Positions 1 through 4,767 of a stretch of 10,362 bases of DNA are shown piece after piece. Below the pieces are notes generated by a model that did no database searches, was not told where the DNA came from, and saw nothing but the letters and a program-made list of their open reading frames with translations. A program made the translations under genes and the position numbers. Each line of letters starts with the position of its first letter. Within the stretch, counting starts at the first letter, position 1. Source of the stretch: Mesorhizobium sp. (GTDB lineage: Bacteria > Pseudomonadota > Alphaproteobacteria > Rhizobiales > Rhizobiaceae); the NCBI GenBank assembly GCA_030698645.1, contig JAUYMV010000518.1, forward strand, positions 1 to 10,362, read 5' to 3'.

Positions 1-167
1 GCGGTCGGTTGCCGGCGCATCCGCGGTATCCGCGGCATCGCGCGGCGGAATTGGGCGCAGCCTCGGCGCGTCACCCGAAAACCTTTCCAGTTGTGTCCGG
101 CCGTTTGAACATCCGCTTCTCACTGCCTGCGTCGATGCCACTTCCATATCCCCCTCTCGTGCGTAGG
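1..167. other. Left host flank, no gene supported
   Basis: This stretch lies outside the transposon. Frames run through parts of it, but none has a convincing ribosome binding site, domain or recognisable sequence. The first 60 bases contain short GC-rich near-repeats (CCGCGGTATC, CCGCGGCATC), which could be the tail of a gene cut off by the window edge or simply intergenic DNA. Joining it to the sequence right of the transposon (from 2252) gives what looks like an AT-richer intergenic spacer, so the insertion probably did not break a gene. Confidence 0.4.
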
Positions 168-175
168 AATATGTT
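168..175. repeat. Target-site duplication, left copy (AATATGTT)
   Basis: The eight bases AATATGTT occur here and again at 2252-2259, directly outside the two terminal inverted repeats. IS1595-family elements are known to make 8-bp target duplications, so length and position both fit. The match extends by chance to an 11-bp direct repeat (GGAATATGTTC). Eight bases is the length that also puts the two element ends at symmetric positions. Confidence 0.75.
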
Positions 176-216
176 CGTAATTATATACTTGACACCACAA
201 ACGCTAAGGCTAGTAT
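176..216 (+). repeat. Left terminal inverted repeat (IRL)
   Basis: It pairs with the reverse complement of 2211-2251. The best block is AATTATAT, two mismatches, then TTGACACCACAA (20 of 22 at 179-200 against 2227-2248). A second identical block, GCTAGTAT, lies 9 bases further in. The two conserved blocks coincide with a -35 and a -10 promoter box. Confidence 0.8.
189..216 (+). promoter_or_regulatory. Promoter in IRL driving the transposase
   Basis: TTGACA (189-194) and TAGTAT (211-216) are separated by 16 bp, giving a perfect -35 and a 4-of-6 match at -10. Transcription would start near 223, just before the Shine-Dalgarno GAGAGGGA at 226-233. This explains why ATG 241, and not the TTG at 220, is the likely start. 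Confidence 0.65.
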
Positions 217-240
217 TGGTTGCAAGAGAGGGATGCAGCC

Positions 241-1185
241 ATGTTCTCCGCACCGCACTTCCACAATGACGAAGCCGCCAAAAACCTCTTGGAGGATATC
301 CGCTGGTCTGGCACCCGCGTTTGCCCGCATTGCGGGACGGTTGATCGCTCCTACACCACCAAGCGGACGCAGAAGTGCGGTGCGACCGTCTACCGTTGCG
401 GCGAACCAGTTTGCCGTAAGGATTTCAGCGTCACCACTAAGAGCGTGATGGAGTCCTCGCATATCCCGCTATCCAAGTGGATGCAGGGCTTCTACCTCAT
501 GGCGTCGTCCAAGAAGGGCGTCTCGGCCCACCAGCTCCACCGCACCCTCAAAATCACCTATAAGGCGGCTTGGTTCATGGCTCACCGCATTCGCGAGGCT
601 ATGCGCGCCGATGGCACGTTCGGCCCGCTTGGTGGTGAGGGTCAGATCGTTGAGGCGGACGAGACATACTATGGGTATCGCGACGACAAGAAGCTGGGCA
701 AGACCACCAAGCGCGGTAAACGCGGTCATGGTGGACAGCGCCCGATCATCGCGCTTGTCGAACGCGGCGGCTCGGTCCGCACGTTCTATGCAGCGGTTGC
801 CGACAAAGCGACGGTTACCAAGATCGTCGCCGACAACGTTGCCCGCGAAAGCTACCTCTACACAGACGAAAGCCGCCTCTATGGCGACGCCGACCAGCTT
901 TTTGCGGAACACTCCACCGTGAAGCACTCGGCTGGCGAATATGTCCGCTACGAAGCGGAGCGCACCGTCCATACGAACACTGTCGAGAATGTCTTTTCAG
1001 TGTTCAAGCGCGGGATGCGCGGCGTCTACCAGCACTGCGCAGAGAAGCACCTTCACCGCTACCTTGCCGAGTTCGATTTCCGCTACAACCATCGTTCGGC
1101 GCTTGGCGTCGAGGACGAAGCCCGCACGTTTGCGGCAATTGAGGGCGCAGCGGGCAAGCGCCTCACCTACCAACAACCTCACTAA
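241..1185 (+). CDS. IS1595 family transposase (ISXO2-like)
   Basis: This 314-aa transposase has the usual two parts of the family. At the N terminus is a zinc-ribbon-like region with C28-P-H-C31 and C53-x4-C58, followed by a helical DNA-binding stretch around residues 70-120 (SKWMQGFYLMASSKKGVSAHQL). The C-terminal part is an RNase H-fold DDE-type catalytic domain: VEADETYYG gives D140, YTDES gives D209, and HTNTVEN (N246, E249) followed by FSVFKRGMRGVY gives the third catalytic region. A conserved-looking tail, HLHRYLAEFDFRYNHR, follows. The protein would bind the terminal repeats and move the element. It appears intact, with no frameshift or internal stop, so the element may be active. ATG 241 is chosen because GAGAGGGA sits 7-9 bases upstream; the in-frame TTG at 220 lies upstream of that site. 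Its stop codon overlaps the stop of the opposite-strand gene at 1182-1415. Confidence 0.93.
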   Translation: MFSAPHFHNDEAAKNLLEDIRWSGTRVCPHCGTVDRSYTTKRTQKCGATVYRCGEPVCRKDFSVTTKSVMESSHIPLSKWMQGFYLMASSKKGVSAHQLHRTLKITYKAAWFMAHRIREAMRADGTFGPLGGEGQIVEADETYYGYRDDKKLGKTTKRGKRGHGGQRPIIALVERGGSVRTFYAAVADKATVTKIVADNVARESYLYTDESRLYGDADQLFAEHSTVKHSAGEYVRYEAERTVHTNTVENVFSVFKRGMRGVYQHCAEKHLHRYLAEFDFRYNHRSALGVEDEARTFAAIEGAAGKRLTYQQPH

Positions 1186-1415
1186 ACCGGTTTTCCACCA
1201 CCGCGCTTTACGGTTTTTGCGCTGGCGGAAGAAACATCCGAAGAAGGCTCGGTAGGTTTCCTGCCGCGCTTTTGTTGCGCCGGGACGCCGATTGGTGCCA
1301 AGCTCTTGAGCGGGGCGGGCGGCGTATTCACAGCAGACTTCAGCAAACGCCGAAAACGGTCCTCCGCTTCGTTATCGCCATACCGATCCGGCTCGCGTTT
1401 GTCTGAGGTTCCCAT
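1182..1415 (-). CDS. Small hypothetical protein in the transposon (77 aa)
   Basis: A 77-aa hydrophilic protein on the minus strand, ending in a basic low-complexity tail (QQKRGRKP, then TVKRGGGKPV). The N-terminal half, EAEDRFRRLLKSAVNTPP, reads like a short amphipathic helix followed by an NTPP turn, a pattern I associate from memory with small alphaproteobacterial hypothetical proteins near mobile DNA. The start at 1415 is supported by GAAGGA about 9 bases upstream on the minus strand; a longer in-frame version reaches 1499 but has no better site. The ATG shares the bases CATG (1413-1416) with the start of the HEPN-like gene, and the stop overlaps that of the transposase. Function is unknown; an antitoxin-like or DNA-binding role is speculation from size, charge and position. 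It could be a non-coding shadow, but composition and ribosome binding site argue otherwise. Confidence 0.55.
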   Translation of the reverse strand: MGTSDKREPDRYGDNEAEDRFRRLLKSAVNTPPAPLKSLAPIGVPAQQKRGRKPTEPSSDVSSASAKTVKRGGGKPV

Positions 1416-2133
1416 GTCCGACGATCCTTCATTTCCCCCGATACCGGCTGTCATAAAGGCGATGCTACAGCCGTTTCGTGAATTGATGCATGACCACAAC
1501 CCGCCCGCTCAAAAAGAAGGACGGAGAATAGAGGAGACATTCCTAAAGCCCTTTATGCGCCCAGATAATGAGCATCTGCAAGCCATTGGCAGAGTGACTA
1601 CGGCGTGGTCGGTTCTAGAGCGTGTACTCGGGATGGCGCTATCTAGATTGGCTATGACCCCTGAATTTCCGGCGCTGGCGCTGACAAAAGACCTTAACCT
1701 CGACTATCAACTTAAAGCTCTACGAACGTTGATCGCGCTGCACCGCGAACGCTACCGGATACAAGTCATCCCTGCGGAGTATCTCGAAATCCTGACCAAT
1801 ATGATCAAGGAGTTCGACAGGTTAAGGCACCGCCGCAATTCCATTGTCCATACAGTTTGGATAGGCGGCGCGGGAGACCTGCACAGCCTACGATCCAGGC
1901 CAGTGACCGCCTCAGTTTCCATCGCGAACCCGCAAGAGAGTTTGTCGCTAGAAGACATTACGCGGGCGGCAGATGCGATCCAGGCACTGGCAGATGCCAT
2001 GTTCATCGTCGTACAGTGCCTTCCTGAGGTGGACGAAGGGCCGCATGTAAAATCTCTCGCACAACAAGCGATCCGTCTTCCCCAAAGTGAAGAATCAGAG
2101 CGTCCAGACCCCGATCAATCATCTCAGGGGTGA
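1414..2133 (+). CDS. HEPN-like passenger protein (239 aa)
   Basis: A 239-aa mostly helical, soluble protein of no named family that I recognise. Residues 52-112 look like long helices (AIGRVTTAWSVLERVLGMALSRL, then LDYQLKALRTLIALH). Residues 124-150 contain FDRLRHRRNSIVHTVW, which holds R141-N142-S-I-V-H146: an R-N-x3-H pattern matching the Rx4-6H motif of HEPN-fold RNases, with the Asn after Arg that is common in that superfamily. Many HEPN proteins are ribonuclease toxins or defence effectors, but some are inactive or only bind RNA, so activity is inference. ATG 1414 has GAGG (1405-1408) upstream; an in-frame TTG at 1306 would overlap the opposite gene and has no clear site. The Asp/Ser-rich C terminus (from about residue 205) overlaps the minus-strand 61-aa ORF. 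No MNT nucleotidyltransferase antitoxin, the usual partner of HEPN toxins, is encoded nearby. Confidence 0.75.
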   Translation: MSDDPSFPPIPAVIKAMLQPFRELMHDHNPPAQKEGRRIEETFLKPFMRPDNEHLQAIGRVTTAWSVLERVLGMALSRLAMTPEFPALALTKDLNLDYQLKALRTLIALHRERYRIQVIPAEYLEILTNMIKEFDRLRHRRNSIVHTVWIGGAGDLHSLRSRPVTASVSIANPQESLSLEDITRAADAIQALADAMFIVVQCLPEVDEGPHVKSLAQQAIRLPQSEESERPDPDQSSQG

Positions 2134-2188
2134 CCTCTATTTTCTTTTCGTCCTGACAAGTTCTTTCCGTTTCGGGCGCGCCAGACAT
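2003..2188 (-). CDS. Small hypothetical protein in the transposon (61 aa)
   Basis: A 61-aa acidic-centred protein on the minus strand. Its core, VTPEMIDRGLDAL followed by LVVREILHAAL, resembles a type of small alphaproteobacterial hypothetical protein with the pattern TPEMI-x-G-x3-L, recalled rather than searched. Two short helices are likely; there is no signal peptide or membrane segment. The expression signals are unusually good: GGAGGT five bases before the ATG, and a TTGACA-N16-TAGTAT promoter in the right terminal repeat placing the transcript start near 2204. The last 44 codons lie antisense to the 3' part of the HEPN-like gene, so the two are convergent with 131 bp of overlap. Function is unknown; its transcript could also act as antisense RNA on the HEPN-like gene. 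Confidence 0.65.
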   Translation of the reverse strand: MSGAPETERTCQDEKKIEVTPEMIDRGLDALILHFGEDGSLVVREILHAALRPPQEGTVRR

Positions 2189-2193
2189 GGGTG

Positions 2194-2199
2194 ACCTCC
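2194..2199 (-). promoter_or_regulatory. Strong ribosome binding site for the 61-aa ORF
   Basis: The minus strand reads GGAGGT, five bases (CACCC) before the ATG at 2188. This is close to a perfect Shine-Dalgarno sequence, is the main evidence that the small ORF is translated, and decides its start. Confidence 0.7.
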
Positions 2200-2210
2200 A
2201 TAGTCAGCGC

Positions 2211-2238
2211 ATACTAGCATTGGTTATTGTGGTGTCAA
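2211..2238 (-). promoter_or_regulatory. Promoter in IRR facing inward
   Basis: Read on the minus strand, TTGACA (2238-2233) and TAGTAT (2216-2211) are separated by 16 bp, the same boxes and spacing as in the left repeat. The start of transcription would be near 2204, giving a leader of roughly 16 nt before the 61-aa ORF. Confidence 0.6.
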
Positions 2239-2251
2239 AGATATAATTGGG
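2211..2251 (-). repeat. Right terminal inverted repeat (IRR)
   Basis: This is the reverse-complement partner of 176-216, with 32 of 41 positions identical. The identity is concentrated in the AT-rich tip, the TTGACACCACAA block and the inner GCTAGTAT block. The spacer between the blocks is poorly conserved in sequence but identical in length. Confidence 0.8.
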
Positions 2252-2259
2252 AATATGTT
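2252..2259. repeat. Target-site duplication, right copy (AATATGTT)
   Basis: Exact copy of 168-175 next to the right terminal repeat. The flank then continues as AT-rich intergenic host sequence to about 2340. Confidence 0.75.
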
Positions 2260-2442
2260 CTTATATCGGCCGGCAGCGCGGGTGTGAATAAATAGAGGAA
2301 TTATTTCTTATAAGGTTTTCGACTTTCCTCTGATTTCATTGCGATTTCTTGCATGGCCCGGCGGCGGCATGGCGAGTTTTATCCCCCTCCCCGGCGCGTG
2401 GAGCGAGTTTCGGCGGCACGACAACCGTCAGGGAGACCGCGA

Positions 2443-2778
2443 ATGCCACGATTTTCCACGCAAGCCCTCGAATTCAGGATCAGGGCGCGCCAGTTCGAGC
2501 AGGACATGCGGCAGGCGGCCGCGTTCTTCCTCGTATCGGGCATCGACCTGCCGGCGGCGCTTGCGTCCGACGGAGAACACCGCCAGCGGCTCACGCAGCG
2601 CATCGCGCGCCTCGTCGAGCGCGAGCGCATCAAGGGCGCGCGGCGCCACTGGAGCTATGATTTGAACCGTCATATCGCGCTGAAACAGGCGCTGGACCGG
2701 CTGCGTTCGGGCGAGACGGCGCCTGGCGATGCGCCGCCCGCGCCCTGGCGGGCGGTGGAGCTCGGACTGCTGCCCTGA
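2443..2778 (+). CDS. Conserved hypothetical cytoplasmic protein (111 aa)
   Basis: A 111-aa Arg-rich, helical protein without signal peptide or membrane segment. Visible stretches are FRIRARQFEQDMRQAAAFFL (residues 11-30), a helix rich in Arg and Gln; RLTQRIARLVERERIKGARRHW (about 49-70), a basic helix; and SYDLNRHIALKQALDRLRSG (71-90). I recall similar uncharacterised proteins in Phyllobacteriaceae but can give no function. ATG 2443 is chosen because GGGAGA (2431-2436) lies six bases upstream; longer in-frame versions starting near 2353 have no better site. It is the first host gene right of the transposon and converges on the mucR-like gene, with a hairpin between them. Codon use matches the host genes. 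Confidence 0.75.
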   Translation: MPRFSTQALEFRIRARQFEQDMRQAAAFFLVSGIDLPAALASDGEHRQRLTQRIARLVERERIKGARRHWSYDLNRHIALKQALDRLRSGETAPGDAPPAPWRAVELGLLP

Positions 2779-2796
2779 ACGCGTCGCCCGAAACGA

Positions 2797-2820
2797 ACAT
2801 GGCGCCCGAGGGCGCCATGT
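2797..2820. terminator. Perfect 11-bp hairpin between convergent genes
   Basis: ACATGGCGCCC and GGGCGCCATGT form a perfect inverted repeat around a GA centre, located between the stop of the 111-aa gene (2778) and the stop of the mucR-like gene (2846). There is no proper T-run on either side, only GTTCGTTT on the minus strand, so it is probably a bidirectional terminator or RNA-stabilising hairpin rather than a textbook intrinsic terminator. Confidence 0.6.
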
Positions 2821-2845
2821 CAAAGGATAGGGGAAGGTTGCGCGC

Positions 2846-3265
2846 CTACTTGCGCTTGCGGCCGAGGCCCATCTTCTTGGCGAGCTGCGAACGTGCCGCG
2901 GCATAGTTCGGCGCAACCATCGGATAGGTCGCCTCGAGGCCCCACTTCTCGCGATAGGCATCCGGCGACAGGCCATAATGCGTCATCAGATGGCGCTTCA
3001 GCGACTTGAACTTCTTGCCGTCTTCCAGGCAGATGATGAAGTCGTCATGGACCGACTTCTTCGGGCTGACGGCCGGCTTCTGCTTTTCGGCAGGCGGCAC
3101 TTCACCCGGGCCGCCGACGCGGCCGAGCGCGGCATGAATGTCGGCGATGAGGTTCGGCAGTTCCGAAACCGGTACCGGATTGTTGCTCACATATGCCGCG
3201 ACGACGTCGGCGGTCAGTTCGATGAGCATCTCGCCGTTCTTGGTGACTGCTTCTGAATTGTCCAT
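2846..3265 (-). CDS. mucR: MucR/Ros family transcriptional regulator
   Basis: A 139-aa protein of the MucR/Ros family, small DNA-binding proteins that silence AT-rich genes in Rhizobiales in an H-NS-like way and control exopolysaccharide, motility, cell-cycle or virulence genes. The N-terminal half ([18 protein letters not shown]) matches the part that forms oligomers. The C-terminal half has the zinc-finger-like core [33 protein letters not shown] and then [23 protein letters not shown]79, H92 and H96 are present, but the second Cys of the classical C-x2-C pair is Asp (C79-L-E-D82), as in some Mesorhizobium homologues that bind DNA without zinc. ATG 3265 is chosen because AAGGGG lies about 8 bases upstream and the sequence begins as homologues do ([14 protein letters not shown]). 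Autoregulation through the AT-rich upstream region is likely from family knowledge, not shown. Which paralogue it is cannot be decided from sequence alone. Confidence 0.92.
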   Translation of the reverse strand: MDNSEAVTKNGEMLIELTADVVAAYVSNNPVPVSELPNLIADIHAALGRVGGPGEVPPAEKQKPAVSPKKSVHDDFIICLEDGKKFKSLKRHLMTHYGLSPDAYREKWGLEATYPMVAPNYAAARSQLAKKMGLGRKRK

Positions 3266-3856
3266 GATCAAGGCCCCTTGGTAACTGAGTTGAGGTAATA
3301 TTCGGGCTTGTGCTGCTTCAAGGTAAACCGCGGTACACAACAGAAACAGAATGCCCTTTGATTCGCGGCTGCGATCCGCTAGATGGCCCTACTTGTAGTG
3401 CAAGTCAATTCTTTATTTCAACGTTTGCCAGTTTTAATGCCGCAAGCGACAATTGAACGCGGGTGGTCTGCTGAAAGTTTGCAACCAATGCGCGCTCCTT
3501 TCTTGAAACGGGGCGCCATTTCAAGCGATTGTAAAATATCCCTAACAATAAGTTGAGCAGGTTCAACGCTGGATTCTTCGAGAAATTTCGACCAAGTGTT
3601 CGATTTTTGTCAAAAATGAGGCGACTGCCGCAATACAACCAGCGGCGGTGACGGTATCGAAAGGATGCTGCATCTGACCTCGGGCGTCGGGCAGTAGCCG
3701 GCAGGCATCGGGCATCGTTTTGCTTGCGCGCCGCAGGTCCTGCCCTGCCGCAACAGCGCTTGACCTCGCGCCGAACGCGAAAAGTTGTGCCCGTCCGGCG
3801 CTGACATCGCCGCCGATCCGCACTACATGATGGGAAACCGAGCAAGGGAGCGAAGC
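3266..3856. other. Long intergenic region between mucR and msrB
   Basis: About 590 bp with no supported gene. The part from roughly 3400 to 3620 is clearly AT-richer than the genes around it, with runs such as TTCTTTATTTCA and CGATTTTTGTCAAAAATG, and would suit a MucR-type autoregulatory region. A candidate -35 for mucR (TTGACT on the minus strand, 3408-3403) has no good -10. A small inverted repeat, CTTGAAA/TTTCAAG (3502-3508, 3519-3525), is present. Minus-strand frames of 146 and 207 codons here have unnatural Arg/Ala-rich composition and no ribosome binding sites. A small RNA could be encoded, but nothing proves it. Confidence 0.45.
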
Positions 3857-4264
3857 ATGGCGAGCGATGCCGACGTCAAGGTCATGAAATCGGATGCGGA
3901 ATGGCGCGAACAACTGACGCCGGAGCAATATTACGTCATGCGCAAGCACGGCACCGAGCGCGCCTTCACCGGGCCGAACTGGGACACCAAGGACAAGGGC
4001 CTCTATCGCTGCGTCGGCTGCGGCAACGAGCTGTTCTCGTCCGACACCAAGTTCGATTCCGGAACCGGCTGGCCGAGCTTCTTCAAGCCGGTCGACAGCG
4101 GCGCCGTCAGCGAACACAAGGACCGGTCGTTCTTCGTGACGCGCACCGAGATCCGCTGCGCGGACTGCGACGCGCATCTCGGCCACGTCTTCAACGACGG
4201 CCCGAATCCGACCGGCCTGCGCTACTGCATGAACGGCACCGCCATGGCGTTCGAAAAGGCGTGA
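3857..4264 (+). CDS. msrB: Peptide-methionine (R)-S-oxide reductase MsrB
   Basis: A 135-aa cytoplasmic MsrB, which reduces methionine-R-sulfoxide in proteins back to methionine. The full single-domain fold is present: an N-terminal [23 protein letters not shown], the zinc-binding pairs C52-x2-C55 (CVGC) and C101-x2-C104 (CADC), the signature SGTGWPSF (68-75), [18 protein letters not shown], and the catalytic C124 in RYCMNG. The position where many MsrBs have a resolving Cys (SGCGWPSF) is Thr70, so regeneration probably uses another cysteine or direct reduction. The start at 3857 has AAGGGA seven bases upstream; the longer in-frame version to 3785 is not needed. There is no targeting signal and no fused MsrA domain. 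Length is normal for the family. Confidence 0.96.
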   Translation: MASDADVKVMKSDAEWREQLTPEQYYVMRKHGTERAFTGPNWDTKDKGLYRCVGCGNELFSSDTKFDSGTGWPSFFKPVDSGAVSEHKDRSFFVTRTEIRCADCDAHLGHVFNDGPNPTGLRYCMNGTAMAFEKA

Positions 4265-4278
4265 CCGGGCGCAGGCGG

Positions 4279-4647
4279 TCAGTACGGGCGGATGTATTTG
4301 CCGTAGACCCAGCCGGTAACGAAGTCGCTATCGTTGCGCGGGTCGTGCCAGACCTCGCACCATTTCTGCCGGACGGCCTGGCGCTGCTTCCAGTTCGGCT
4401 GGCCGGCAATGTCGAAGAGGTCGACGCCGCCGGTGCAGCGGCCGGTCATCTGCAGCACGGTGCCGTTCGGATAGGCCGACTGCTTCTGCGACGTGTTGGC
4501 CGGGTACTTGCGGACGTTCAGCGTGTCGCCCCAGGCGACGCCCGCGACCTGCCAGGCGGCGAAGGTGGCGGCGCCGGCGACGCCCGCGCTGCCGGCAAGG
4601 CAGAGGGCGGACAGTGCGAGTGCGGTCAGTTTCATGGTTCGGGTCAT
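4279..4647 (-). CDS. Secreted SH3-like domain protein (122 aa)
   Basis: A 122-aa exported protein. Residues 1-27 form a Sec signal peptide: basic MTRTMK, hydrophobic LTALALSALCLAGSAGVA, then a likely cut near AGA-ATF. The mature part resembles a bacterial SH3 domain (SH3b): VAWGDTLNVRKYPANTS gives the typical L-N-V-R-x3 start, NGTVLQMTG the middle strand, and WCEVWHDPR then GWVYGKYIRPY the closing strands. Two cysteines, C71 and C97, could form a disulfide in the periplasm. Such domains often bind cell wall or mediate protein contacts; the ligand here is unknown. ATG 4647 is selected by GGAGG five bases upstream; an in-frame ATG at 4689 has no such site. It is divergent from ptrB, sharing a 120-bp intergenic region, and convergent with msrB. 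Confidence 0.82.
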   Translation of the reverse strand: MTRTMKLTALALSALCLAGSAGVAGAATFAAWQVAGVAWGDTLNVRKYPANTSQKQSAYPNGTVLQMTGRCTGGVDLFDIAGQPNWKQRQAVRQKWCEVWHDPRNDSDFVTGWVYGKYIRPY

Positions 4648-4675
4648 CTTCCCCTCCTCGGGATGCCGTGTTGAC

Positions 4676-4693
4676 TTGAATACATCCATTCAA
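4676..4693. promoter_or_regulatory. Candidate operator, inverted repeat TTGAAT-N6-ATTCAA
   Basis: A perfect 6-bp inverted repeat with a 6-bp spacer lies in the 120-bp gap between the divergent SH3-like gene and ptrB. Size and symmetry fit a dimeric regulator site, but no regulator is encoded beside it and I know of no matching consensus. A repeat of this size can occur by chance. Confidence 0.3.
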
Positions 4694-4767
4694 TGCCAAA
4701 TCCGCCGTGAACCCGTCCTGAGTCTTCCATTCATTTCCCGTTCAACGTACCAACACATCGAGATCGC

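Larger units (their letters stand above)
176..2251 (+). mobile_element. IS1595/ISXO2-type transposon with passenger genes
   Basis: This is an element of about 2,076 bp bounded by imperfect terminal inverted repeats (32 of 41 positions identical, by hand count) and an 8-bp direct repeat. It encodes an IS1595-type transposase at the left. The right half is unrelated to transposition as far as can be seen: a 239-aa HEPN-motif protein on the plus strand and two small minus-strand ORFs. A simple IS of this family needs little more than the transposase gene, so roughly 1 kb is cargo. IS1595-family members carrying passenger genes are known. The element looks less GC-rich than the surrounding chromosome, which suits recent acquisition. 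The exact ends could be off by a few bases, because the target duplication is itself nearly palindromic and blurs the boundary. Confidence 0.8.

Noticed and set aside
166..176. 11-bp direct repeat GGAATATGTTC as an 11-bp target duplication
   Set aside because: With 11 bp the element ends cannot be placed symmetrically on the inverted repeats; 8 bp can, and 8 bp is the family norm. The extra three bases are coincidental identity.
220..240. TTG start that would add seven residues to the transposase
   Set aside because: It lies before the Shine-Dalgarno sequence and just before the predicted transcription start; ATG 241 fits better.
9..269. 86-codon plus-strand frame crossing the left transposon end
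   Set aside because: It runs across the insertion junction and into the transposase start, with no ribosome binding site or recognisable sequence.
2294..2331. Inverted repeat AGAGGAA/TTCCTCT in the right flank as a terminator or operator
   Set aside because: Seven-base arms around a 24-base AT-rich loop with no T-run and no gene immediately upstream; chance is likely in this composition.
3563..4186. 207-codon minus-strand frame over msrB and upstream
   Set aside because: Mostly antisense to msrB, low-complexity Ala/Arg/Val composition, no ribosome binding site.
3901..4674. 257-codon plus-strand frame over msrB and the SH3-like gene
   Set aside because: Arg/Ala-rich shadow of msrB in another frame and antisense to a gene with a signal peptide and good ribosome binding site.
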